In this document: positions 14,855-21,695 of the stretch, piece by piece | Layout: each line of letters begins with the position of its first letter | Numbering within the stretch: the first letter of the stretch is position 1 | Virus record (IMG/VR): IMGVR_UViG_3300042731_000290 | Location: 1 to 25,888 of that record | Direction: 5' to 3' (one strand) | Length of the DNA stretch: 25,888 bases | From: a virus | Position numbers and translations under genes: made by a program | Notes under the pieces: model-generated | Seen by the model: the letters and a program-made list of their open reading frames with translations, nothing else | What the model was told of the DNA's origin: nothing | Database searches by the model: none

Positions 14855-15373
14855 TCAAACTGGTTCGATGGTGATCTTCATTCCAGTTCCAGCAATGGAG
14901 TTGACCAAATCTGTGACGGTCATCTGCTTCTCCTGATACTGGGTTCCAAGTGACTGGGAGATGCTGTCTACAGCGGTTGCTGCAGCGTACACATTGATGG
15001 GGGGAGTAGCGGGAACGCTAACGGTACGCTTTGCCTTACGACGCTGCCTACGAACGGACTTACTCATGATACCAGGGAAGGAAGTAGCAAAGGTTCCTTG
15101 CCACAACCGCTCTGTCTTCTTGCAGACTTCACGACTGAGAGTCTCCCGCATAAACTCCACAACATCCTTCTTAGAACGGGTGTGGTAGGGTTTGATCAGG
15201 TCAGAGTGCTGCTCGCAGAACATGTCCAGACCGAACATCTGGGTCCACTGGGCAGGGGGCAGCAGGGTTTCGCTGATGCGAGCGTTGCGTTGGATAGCCT
15301 CAAGGTTCTGGGGCACCCACATGGCATAGGCATCGAGAGTGGAATAGATGAAGTCGGTACGGGTGTTGATCAT
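14855..15373 (-). CDS. Hypothetical protein with its own strong promoter
   Basis: I do not recognise this 172-residue protein. The N-terminal 95 residues look helical and globular (STLDAYAMWVPQNLEAIQRN, FGLDMFCEQHSDLI), with a pair of cysteines only at C53 and C84 or so. A strongly basic stretch around SKSVRRQRRKAKRTV (about 104-118) follows, then an alanine-rich and polar C-terminal part. The basic patch could bind nucleic acid; this is inference. The gene is a single unit between a perfect sigma70 promoter (15395-15423) and a terminator (14818), and it splits the VWA gene from the CobS-like gene. Such promoters are typical of early genes, so an early role on the host is possible. Confidence 0.8.
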   Translation of the reverse strand: MINTRTDFIYSTLDAYAMWVPQNLEAIQRNARISETLLPPAQWTQMFGLDMFCEQHSDLIKPYHTRSKKDVVEFMRETLSREVCKKTERLWQGTFATSFPGIMSKSVRRQRRKAKRTVSVPATPPINVYAAATAVDSISQSLGTQYQEKQMTVTDLVNSIAGTGMKITIEPV

Positions 15374-15394
15374 AAGAATTTTTTAACTGCTAGG

Positions 15395-15423
15395 ATTATA
15401 TATGGTTTGGAATTGTTTGTCAA
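15395..15423 (-). promoter_or_regulatory. Perfect sigma70-type promoter for the 172-aa gene
   Basis: The minus strand carries TTGACA (15423-15418), exactly 17 bases, then TATAAT (15400-15395), the full bacterial housekeeping consensus. The ATG follows 21 bases after the -10 box. The -35 box overlaps the last codons and stop of the upstream VWA gene. Confidence 0.9.
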
Positions 15424-17555
15424 GCAATCAACTCTACGAATTCGGAAAGAACCTTTTTATTCATCTTTTTAGTAGACAAAGATTTTTTAAATGCATTACG
15501 AATCTGAGTCTTAGTAGCAGAGTCATCAACATCAAAAGAAACTTCTTTCGAGAGGTCAGAACCAGACAGGCCAAAGTATTTCGCGTATCCAGTGTCTGTC
15601 AGAGTGAAGGAACGATTCTTACGCCACTCTCTAGTAATCCTTTCCCACTCAGTATTTTTAGCATACCGACGGATGAATCCACCAGAATCACGCGATTCAA
15701 GAACCCTGAACCCAATGAGATTAACATCAGGGAATGTCTGAGAAAGATCTTCCAGCAAGACCTTAGTAAAGGTCTTGAAGTCTTCTTCGATTGCAGCACA
15801 GACTCCAGTCTTACGATTACGCAGGAAAGATCCATAGGATACCCGACCATGACCCATGTAGGGTTCGTGTTCGGGAGACCGCTGAACAAGCCTGTTACGG
15901 CAAATAGGAGCTGCCTCACCATCAGTAAAGATGATGCACTGGACCTTCTGTGCCCCAGTCATCTTTTTAAATGCAGGGATAATCTGGTGGAGACACACGA
16001 TCGCTTCGTTCAGAGGAGTTCCTGAGAGAGTCATTCTATTAGGAACAACATACTCATTTCCAGTCCGCCAGGAGCTGAAGTAACTTCCGAGTCTGAAGAA
16101 GTTACGCATATCAGTATCCAGTTGATTAGACCTGCTGCTCAGCAGATTCATCAGACCAAAGTCGTCAGTGACATGCAGTTCATTTTCAATACGCTCACAT
16201 TTCTCAGGACGGATTCCTGCCTCTGGATCACGCACAAACCACTCATTAGTAAATGCATAGACTTCAAAAGGAATACCAACTTTCTTACAGAACCAGGCAA
16301 GATTCATGATCTGCTTCACGCTGTCCAGGAGAACACGCTCCATAGAACCAGACCAGTCTAGAACAAAGACCAGACCATGATTCTTACCATCGGGAAGAAC
16401 AGTCACCTTTTTGAACAGATCTTCATTGAATCTATAAGTGTGTAGCTTAGTTGTATCGAGAACTCCAGTCCTACTAGTAGAAGCACGAGCATAAGCGTCT
16501 GCAGATTTACGGCACTCGAATTCTTTGACAAGGTAGTTTACCTCCTTATTTGCAGATTTTTTGAACTCTCTATACTTGCTATCGACCGTCTCAAAGATAT
16601 CGATCTCTGGCAAGTTATAGGTCTTACGATCATCATTACGATAACGCTGATGAAGCTCCCAATAATCTGTCAGACATTCACGAATTTCGGAGACATCAGC
16701 GATAACTTTATCAAGTTCTACTTTAGGAACCTGAACATAAACACTCTCACCACTATACATGTCCACAAGGTCTTTCAGTTTCTCCTCCAGAGCATCCATG
16801 GTCTGAGTATCAAACTCATCTCCACCAGGTCCCTCAACGGATTCTACACGCTCCTCAGTGGTATTGGTCACCTCAGGGTCACCAGTGCCCTCCTCATCGC
16901 CCTCTGTAGTGTTGGGGACAGTGGAAATTGCTCCTCCACTTTCAGAACCACCTTCTTGCTCCTGAGCAGAAGGAGGGGGTGGCACATCTTTCACTTTCTC
17001 CTGCTGCTTTTTCTCACAGAATTCTTTCAGTTCTGTAGAAAGATCCAGGACTTCATCAAAAGTTTCTGCCTTTGAGATTTTATCAAGGATTACCTTCTCA
17101 GCAGGACTGAACTGGATGTTCAGGAAGGCACCAATCTTGAAGTACAAGTTGATACGATCAGGAAAACTGTAGGTGGACAGATCGTCTTCACCGATGCAGA
17201 AAAAATCATCCTCATTGAGATTGTTGTATCCGCGATAGAAAGTCTTAGAAAGACCTGCGTACTTACGCTTCATCAGTTTCTCAATACGAACATCCTCAAT
17301 GATGTTCACGAACTGGTGAGGAGTAGAGCGATACTTATCTTCTGCAATCCAGTTGCGATTGGGAGTATACAGAGCGTGTCCAACCTCATGGGAGACCAGA
17401 AGGTCATAGACATAGTTAGAATCAACACGCCAGCTAGGCAGCACCAGGACACGGGTATCGACATTGAAGGATGCAGTCTCTACCTTCTTGTGCTCAACGA
17501 TAAGGTTCTCGGTGGCAAGCAGTCGGGCGAGTTTGCCCTTAATGTCGTGCAGCAT
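15420..17555 (-). CDS. Large protein with zincin-like N-terminus and C-terminal VWA domain (CobT-like)
   Basis: This 711-residue protein has three parts. The N-terminus has a zinc-metalloprotease signature, SHEVGHALYTP (HEVGH at 56-60), followed by NIIEDVRIEKLMKR (E87, E92), which could supply the third zinc ligand as in gluzincins. Residues about 185-250 are a low-complexity linker rich in P, E, G, S and T. The C-terminal part is a VWA domain with the metal-binding MIDAS set D400-W-S402-G-S404, T513 in SGTPLNEA, and D545 in IFTDGEA. CobT, the VWA partner of CobS, has a similar C-terminus. With the CobS-like ATPase at 13700 it makes a MoxR/VWA-type pair. Protease activity is not proven. A TATAAT lies 22 bases before the ATG. 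Confidence 0.92.
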   Translation of the reverse strand: MLHDIKGKLARLLATENLIVEHKKVETASFNVDTRVLVLPSWRVDSNYVYDLLVSHEVGHALYTPNRNWIAEDKYRSTPHQFVNIIEDVRIEKLMKRKYAGLSKTFYRGYNNLNEDDFFCIGEDDLSTYSFPDRINLYFKIGAFLNIQFSPAEKVILDKISKAETFDEVLDLSTELKEFCEKKQQEKVKDVPPPPSAQEQEGGSESGGAISTVPNTTEGDEEGTGDPEVTNTTEERVESVEGPGGDEFDTQTMDALEEKLKDLVDMYSGESVYVQVPKVELDKVIADVSEIRECLTDYWELHQRYRNDDRKTYNLPEIDIFETVDSKYREFKKSANKEVNYLVKEFECRKSADAYARASTSRTGVLDTTKLHTYRFNEDLFKKVTVLPDGKNHGLVFVLDWSGSMERVLLDSVKQIMNLAWFCKKVGIPFEVYAFTNEWFVRDPEAGIRPEKCERIENELHVTDDFGLMNLLSSRSNQLDTDMRNFFRLGSYFSSWRTGNEYVVPNRMTLSGTPLNEAIVCLHQIIPAFKKMTGAQKVQCIIFTDGEAAPICRNRLVQRSPEHEPYMGHGRVSYGSFLRNRKTGVCAAIEEDFKTFTKVLLEDLSQTFPDVNLIGFRVLESRDSGGFIRRYAKNTEWERITREWRKNRSFTLTDTGYAKYFGLSGSDLSKEVSFDVDDSATKTQIRNAFKKSLSTKKMNKKVLSEFVELIA

Positions 17556-17724
17556 GGATCTCGTCTCGTATGCACCTATTATAAAACCCCCGACGCTGGT
17601 CGGAGGTCTGCATGTGCCGCTTTTTAAACTGTCTTAGCCGTGCCTTTGCCTGGCGAAGAGCTTGTGGTTTAAGTTTGCGTTTCTGTTCTTTTTTACTGTG
17701 GTGTTGCCAGTTTGGGGTGTTCAT
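17539..17724 (-). CDS. Small basic hypothetical protein
   Basis: This 61-residue open frame starts with an ATG that overlaps the gp46 stop as ATGA. It contains 18 lysines and arginines, with blocks KKEQKRKLKP and RLRQFKKRH, against four acidic residues, so it would be strongly positive and could bind DNA or RNA. Its last third (from about residue 39) is encoded by the terminator stem and the TATAAT promoter of the next gene, and its end overlaps the start of that gene by 17 bases. The 3' part may therefore be a by-product. I do not recognise a family. The coupling supports that the N-terminal part is translated. Confidence 0.55.
   Translation of the reverse strand: MNTPNWQHHSKKEQKRKLKPQALRQAKARLRQFKKRHMQTSDQRRGFYNRCIRDEIHAARH
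17578..17583 (-). promoter_or_regulatory. Candidate promoter -10 box (TATAAT) for the VWA gene
   Basis: TATAAT on the minus strand, 22 bases before the ATG at 17555 and sharing its first T with the T-run of the terminator at 17584-17606. There is no -35 hexamer because the terminator stem lies there. Confidence 0.5.
17584..17606 (-). terminator. Rho-independent terminator inside the 3' end of the small basic gene
   Basis: On the minus strand CCGAC-CAGC-GTCGG is followed by GGGTTTT; with the flanking CT/GGG bases the stem may be extended by one or two pairs. The T-run is short (four). It would end the gp55-gp47-gp46 transcript. Confidence 0.65.
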
Positions 17725-19451
17725 GACTCCACTCCACTCTTCTGGGATTTAAAGGAGAACCCTCCTTTCTTTGTAAATTCTATGACGGTGTTGAACTTAT
17801 CCAACATGTCTTGTTTGTGAGAGATGACAAATACATTCGCATCTTTTATAACAAAACGAATGATCTTCAAGAATTCGTCTGTACCAAACCCATCGAGAGA
17901 ACTGTCGAAGACTTCATCCATGATAAGAAGGTTCGTATTCGCTGAGTTTTTGAACCTGGCAACCTCTCTCCATGTGAAGAGAAGCGCCAGGTCGATTCTC
18001 ATTTTTTCGCCCTCCGAAAAAGATGAATAGGAGAACTTATCGTGGATTGGACTTTGTACCGTTTCGTTAAACTCTTCGTCTAGATGGAAGTTGATGTAGA
18101 AATCCATCATCTGTAAGTAACGGTTTACTTGCTGATTGATCAGAGGGAGATATTTTTTTACGATCTTGGCTTTAACTCCACCATCCTTGAGGAGTGAGTA
18201 TGCGAAGTCGTTGTAGTTTATCTCTTCTTTTTGTTTAGCAAGGTTGTCGAATACAGTCTGAAGTTCTTCCCTGTACTGTTCTAATTTCTCGTGTTCAGAA
18301 TTTCTGTTTTGTAACTGACTGGTAAGAGTTTGAATTTCATGTTGTAGATCTCTTGACTGTCTCTGTAGCCCAGAAATTCTTGTATTGTTTTGAGAAATGC
18401 CATGTGTGAGGTCAGTAATCTCCTTACTAAGGGTTTTGTAGAGACGCTCTCTTGTTTCTTCTTCTACTATCGACTCCTCCAGTTGCTTAAAACCTTCGTT
18501 GAGTTCCTTTGCTTTAGATTGAGCGTCACTAATTTTATTTAGTCTGAAGGTCTCTTCAATGGACTGTGTACAGGTTGGGCAAACCGTATTTTCTGTAAAG
18601 AACTTATGCTCCTTTGTAATAGCAGATACTTTCTGAGAAATCTTACCTTTTAAATTTCCGAGCTTTCTAAGTTTCTCAGTAGCACCAGATACTTTCTCTA
18701 AGTCGTCAGTCAATGTTTTCATTTTCACATCAAGATCATCGTTACTCTTCATTAGAGAATCAATCTCGATAGAAATGTTATCGATCTTACCTTCTTTCTC
18801 CTTAATATTATCCTTACCCCTAGTCTCAATATCTAAGATAAATTCTTCCTGCATCTTAACTTTATCCTTAGATGCAGATTTCTTATACTCAAGAGACTTT
18901 ACTGCCTCCTTATGCCTACGAATTTGCTCCTTAATGAGGTTGTTCATAGCAGAGAAGATACGAATGTCCAGAAGGTCCTCAATGACCTCTCTACGGTTCG
19001 CCTGGGTCAACTGCATGAACGGTACAAAGTTGCTGCTACCCAAGATAACAATCTGAGTAAAAGACTTGTAGTTCAACTTAAGAATATTGTCTTCTAGAAT
19101 CTTTTGATTAGCACGGTCATCTGCTTCCTTGTTTAGCACTGTACCGTTGACTTCGATGTCGAATACATTGGGTTTAATCCCACGACGAACGACACAATCT
19201 TTATGCCCGACAGAGAACTCAATCTCTACCAGGCATCCTTTCTCGTTAACAGTGTTAACTAGTTGCGGTTTATTGATCTTTCGATATGGTTTATTGAATA
19301 GTACAAAACACAGAGCATCCAGAACAGTGGATTTACCAGCTCCATTAGTACCCACAATGAGAGTAGTGCCATGAGAATTTAGATCCATTTCCGTCCAATG
19401 GTCACCAGTGGACAAGAAGTTTTTCCACTTAATCTTCTTGAATAGAATCAT
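17721..19451 (-). CDS. 46: Recombination endonuclease subunit gp46 (Rad50/SbcC-like)
   Basis: This 576-residue protein (T4: 560) is the SMC-type ATPase that works with gp47 to resect DNA ends for recombination and host DNA breakdown. Walker A is GTNGAGKST (34-42), the zinc hook is CPTC (291-294) between two long coiled-coil arms (about 170-285 and 300-410), the ABC signature is SFSEGEKMRID (477-487), and Walker B is LLIMDEVFD (508-516). All parts are in order and complete. The start overlaps the DUF3110-like gene by 23 bases. Confidence 0.97.
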   Translation of the reverse strand: MILFKKIKWKNFLSTGDHWTEMDLNSHGTTLIVGTNGAGKSTVLDALCFVLFNKPYRKINKPQLVNTVNEKGCLVEIEFSVGHKDCVVRRGIKPNVFDIEVNGTVLNKEADDRANQKILEDNILKLNYKSFTQIVILGSSNFVPFMQLTQANRREVIEDLLDIRIFSAMNNLIKEQIRRHKEAVKSLEYKKSASKDKVKMQEEFILDIETRGKDNIKEKEGKIDNISIEIDSLMKSNDDLDVKMKTLTDDLEKVSGATEKLRKLGNLKGKISQKVSAITKEHKFFTENTVCPTCTQSIEETFRLNKISDAQSKAKELNEGFKQLEESIVEEETRERLYKTLSKEITDLTHGISQNNTRISGLQRQSRDLQHEIQTLTSQLQNRNSEHEKLEQYREELQTVFDNLAKQKEEINYNDFAYSLLKDGGVKAKIVKKYLPLINQQVNRYLQMMDFYINFHLDEEFNETVQSPIHDKFSYSSFSEGEKMRIDLALLFTWREVARFKNSANTNLLIMDEVFDSSLDGFGTDEFLKIIRFVIKDANVFVISHKQDMLDKFNTVIEFTKKGGFSFKSQKSGVES

Positions 19452-19707
19452 TCTCTTGTTCAGGGGGGATCACAATGTCATTCGCAGTAATGACAGTATA
19501 CTTGTAATTATACACCTCACACGCCTTTATGGCAACATCCTCATCTACCTCAACCACTTCCATCTCTACGCCTTCATTATCTTCTAGTTGCATAGCATAA
19601 CGCTCAGCGTCATCTTCCTGCTCAAAAAGAAAGAGAACTCTATCACCAGTAAAATCTTTTACAGCGTATGCACCCTCACGCTTGCCCTCCTCTGTGAGCA
19701 AATACAT
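19429..19707 (-). CDS. DUF3110-like protein
   Basis: This 92-residue protein resembles DUF3110, a small family known mainly from cyanobacteria. The match is in GAYAVKDFTGDRVLFLFEQE, DDAERYAMQLEDNEG and EVVEVDEDVAIKACE, against the usual pattern of a GIYSL-like strand, a central FEDEDDAxRYAxxLE segment and a V-E-x-I-D-xxE-I-x-x-F/A-C segment. The family's function is not known. It starts in a TAATG overlap with gp47 and runs 23 bases into gp46, so it is fully embedded in the gp47-gp46 transcript. The cyanobacterial family link suggests it was taken from a host; this is inference. Confidence 0.85.
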   Translation of the reverse strand: MYLLTEEGKREGAYAVKDFTGDRVLFLFEQEDDAERYAMQLEDNEGVEMEVVEVDEDVAIKACEVYNYKYTVITANDIVIPPEQENDSIQED

Positions 19708-20759
19708 TATTCAACCTCACATGCCTGGCGATATAGAGTTTCCATGATACATTTAATTTTCGACTTGTCTAGTTCGACATCGGACTCCTCTATGTATCTG
19801 TGCAAGATACCAATAGTATTTTCTTCTTCCTCTGCCTCAAAATCTTCGGAGTGTACCCATCCCTGATTATAGTCAAAGTTCTCAATGACTTTTAACTCTT
19901 CTACACCAGAAGTATTAAGTTTGTCGATGAAGCGTTCAAAATCTTTTGGTTTTGATTTTTTACGAACAATAACCTTAACAATCTTTCCACAATACTCAGT
20001 AGCATCAAAAAGTTGATACGGAGTATCCTCGTAATAGATGTTGTAGAACATCCTGTAAGGATTATTAATTGGAGTAAGTTCGTAAGTATCTGTATCAAAG
20101 ATATGGAAACCTCTAGGATCTTCTACATCATTCCAATACATTTCATATGGATTACCCAGATAGAAGATCTTTCCATCATTAGATCTTGTATGATAGTGCC
20201 CAGAGAATACTCTATCAAATTTCTGGAAGACATCAGGTTCATGTCCTCTATCCTGAGTAAATCCTCTATAAGCAGCAAACCCATTGAGTTCTAGGTGACC
20301 GACAGCAACCTTTGCTTTAGATGATTTAATTTTCTTCAGGATTTTATTCTCGTTCTCTGAGTTAATCCAACCCATGAACAAGAACTTTGTCTTATCTATC
20401 GTATACTCGGCACAATCTTGGATAAGAGTAATATTACTATACTCTCGTAATAGAAGGTCAACTGTATTAATGCTATTATTGTTTTTGTAATAGGCAGTGT
20501 GATTACCCACAACGGTAAACACATTAATACCCAGATCTCTGAGATTATCGTAGTAATTCTTTTTAGCCCACTCCAAAGACCAAAGATCAATCGAGCGACG
20601 ATTGTCGAAAGTGTCGCCCATGTCGATGACCGTGGTGATGCCTTCCCTCTGTAAGGTTGGGAAAAATACTGTTTCATAGAATTTCTTAAAGTATTCGTGA
20701 AACAATTTGCTACCCTTCCGACACCCAAAGTGTTGGTCGGTAATGATCGCTACCTTCAT
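19707..20759 (-). CDS. 47: Recombination endonuclease subunit gp47 (Mre11/SbcD-like)
   Basis: This 350-residue nuclease (T4: 339) is the partner of gp46. The metal-binding phosphoesterase motifs are in order: ITDQHFG (D8, H10), DMGDTFDNR, VVGNHTAYYKN, VAVGHLELNG and FSGHYHTRS. The C-terminal 100 residues are the capping and gp46-binding part. Its ATG overlaps the TGA of a 48-residue gene as ATGA. Confidence 0.97.
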   Translation of the reverse strand: MKVAIITDQHFGCRKGSKLFHEYFKKFYETVFFPTLQREGITTVIDMGDTFDNRRSIDLWSLEWAKKNYYDNLRDLGINVFTVVGNHTAYYKNNNSINTVDLLLREYSNITLIQDCAEYTIDKTKFLFMGWINSENENKILKKIKSSKAKVAVGHLELNGFAAYRGFTQDRGHEPDVFQKFDRVFSGHYHTRSNDGKIFYLGNPYEMYWNDVEDPRGFHIFDTDTYELTPINNPYRMFYNIYYEDTPYQLFDATEYCGKIVKVIVRKKSKPKDFERFIDKLNTSGVEELKVIENFDYNQGWVHSEDFEAEEEENTIGILHRYIEESDVELDKSKIKCIMETLYRQACEVE

Positions 20760-20902
20760 TTGTTCTCTAGACTTTTATTAATGATAATAATTTTTTCACC
20801 GTCATGAGTAAATTGCAACTCATCATCTGGGTGCCACATTAACTCTTCGTACATGTCGTCGAGTTTTTGCATGTCTTCAAATAAGGCGTTAGGGTTCGGC
20901 AT
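20756..20902 (-). CDS. Small acidic hypothetical protein, 48 aa
   Basis: An open frame of 48 codons starts with ATG at 20902, 14 bases inside the preceding gene, and ends with TGA overlapping the gp47 ATG. The product begins MPNPNALFEDMQKLDDMYEE and continues with a short W-H-P-D-D-E turn and a strand EKIIIINKSLENK. It is acidic in the first 30 residues. Without it there would be a 130-base gap in a stretch where every other gene is coupled, so both overlaps argue that it is real. I do not recognise a family. It may serve to couple translation of gp47 to the genes before it. Confidence 0.75.
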   Translation of the reverse strand: MPNPNALFEDMQKLDDMYEELMWHPDDELQFTHDGEKIIIINKSLENK

Positions 20903-21101
20903 GATGCGCTTTTAGATTAGGGTCAGGGTTGCTTTCTTCTCTAGGAGTTTTCCTTTTTACGACAATAAACTTGTCCGCTGCAAAGGTTCCTGCAATTTGA
21001 ATTTCAATCTCGTCACCATCATTCCAAATTTCTTCACCATTCTTTTTCTTCATTGCTAGAGCACACTCTAGTTCTGCAATAATCTCGTCAGTAATTTTCA
21101 T
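20889..21101 (-). CDS. Small hypothetical protein, 70 aa
   Basis: This 70-residue protein has an N-terminal helix (ITDEIIAELECALAMKKKNG), then a likely pair of strands (DEIEIQIAGTFAADKFIVVK) and a polar tail. I do not recognise a family. The ATG overlaps the gp55 stop as ATGA, and the end overlaps the 48-aa gene by 14 bases, so it belongs to the gp55-gp47-gp46 transcript. Confidence 0.75.
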   Translation of the reverse strand: MKITDEIIAELECALAMKKKNGEEIWNDGDEIEIQIAGTFAADKFIVVKRKTPREESNPDPNLKAHHAEP

Positions 21102-21571
21102 CGACTAGACCTGTATTGAATGTTATCTTTAATAGAGTTGTAATCAGAAGCACTACCAGAGGCACCCTCTTCTACAACCATCACTTGATCATATCCAGTT
21201 CTCTCAATAATCTTAGTCTTAATTTCTAACTGCTTCTTCTCCTTTTGAATACGACGCAGGAAGGCATAGTAAATAATCTGAGTAAAATAAGCAAACGGGT
21301 TGTTAGATTTCTCAGGGTCAAAGTTATGTATATACTGAACGCAGTTCTCAATTCCGTCTCCGATCATATCTTCCCTGAACATGTAGTTCACGAAGTTCGG
21401 TTTATATGAAAGGTGTGTTGCAATCTTCAGAAAACACTCTCCAAGGTAATTGCCAATCGGTGGAGGTGGAAGATCTTTTTCCTTCGCAACAGCACACTTC
21501 TTCCGATAGACGACCATTGCCTCCAGAAGTTCTTTATTATTAACATAATGATCAGATCTCTTCCTAGGCAT
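21098..21571 (-). CDS. 55: Late-transcription sigma factor gp55
   Basis: This 157-residue protein corresponds to T4 gp55 (185), the divergent sigma factor that directs host RNA polymerase to late promoters. Matching blocks are YVNNKELLEAMVVYRKKC, REDMIGDGIENCVQYIHNFD and NPFAYFTQIIYYAFLRRIQKEKK, which line up with T4 YVNNKELLQAI, EMIADGIEASIKGLHNFD and [23 protein letters not shown]. The C-terminus ends KDNIQYRSSR and lacks the T4 clamp-binding tail LDFLYE. A near-consensus host-type promoter drives it, as expected for a gene needed before late transcription. A co-activator gp33 gene is not seen in the window. Confidence 0.95.
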   Translation of the reverse strand: MPRKRSDHYVNNKELLEAMVVYRKKCAVAKEKDLPPPPIGNYLGECFLKIATHLSYKPNFVNYMFREDMIGDGIENCVQYIHNFDPEKSNNPFAYFTQIIYYAFLRRIQKEKKQLEIKTKIIERTGYDQVMVVEEGASGSASDYNSIKDNIQYRSSR

Positions 21572-21594
21572 AGGTCATCTGTATAACTGTTTGT

Positions 21595-21623
21595 ATTATA
21601 ACATATTCGTAAAAATCTGTCAG
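21595..21623 (-). promoter_or_regulatory. Near-consensus sigma70-type promoter for gp55
   Basis: On the minus strand CTGACA (21623-21618), 17 bases, then TATAAT (21600-21595). The ATG follows 23 bases after the -10 box. The -35 box lies in an inverted repeat, CTGTCA-6-TGACAG (21617-21634), shared with a plus-strand promoter. Confidence 0.85.
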
Positions 21624-21627
21624 GAGC

Positions 21628-21656
21628 TTGACAGACTATCGAAATATGTGTACAAT
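21628..21656 (+). promoter_or_regulatory. Near-consensus sigma70-type promoter on the plus strand (antisense direction)
   Basis: On the plus strand TTGACA (21628-21633), 17 bases, then TACAAT (21651-21656): 11 of 12 consensus bases at ideal spacing. It points away from gp55 and toward the antisense strand of the Sm-like gene (from 21696) and uvsW. No plus-strand gene of reasonable length follows, so a product would be a noncoding or antisense RNA starting near 21663. The sequence just after the -10 box is an inverted repeat, AACCT-5-AGGTT. Confidence 0.55.
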
Positions 21657-21695
21657 AACCTTGTCGAGGTTCAAAAGAAACATAGCTTTTAAGCT

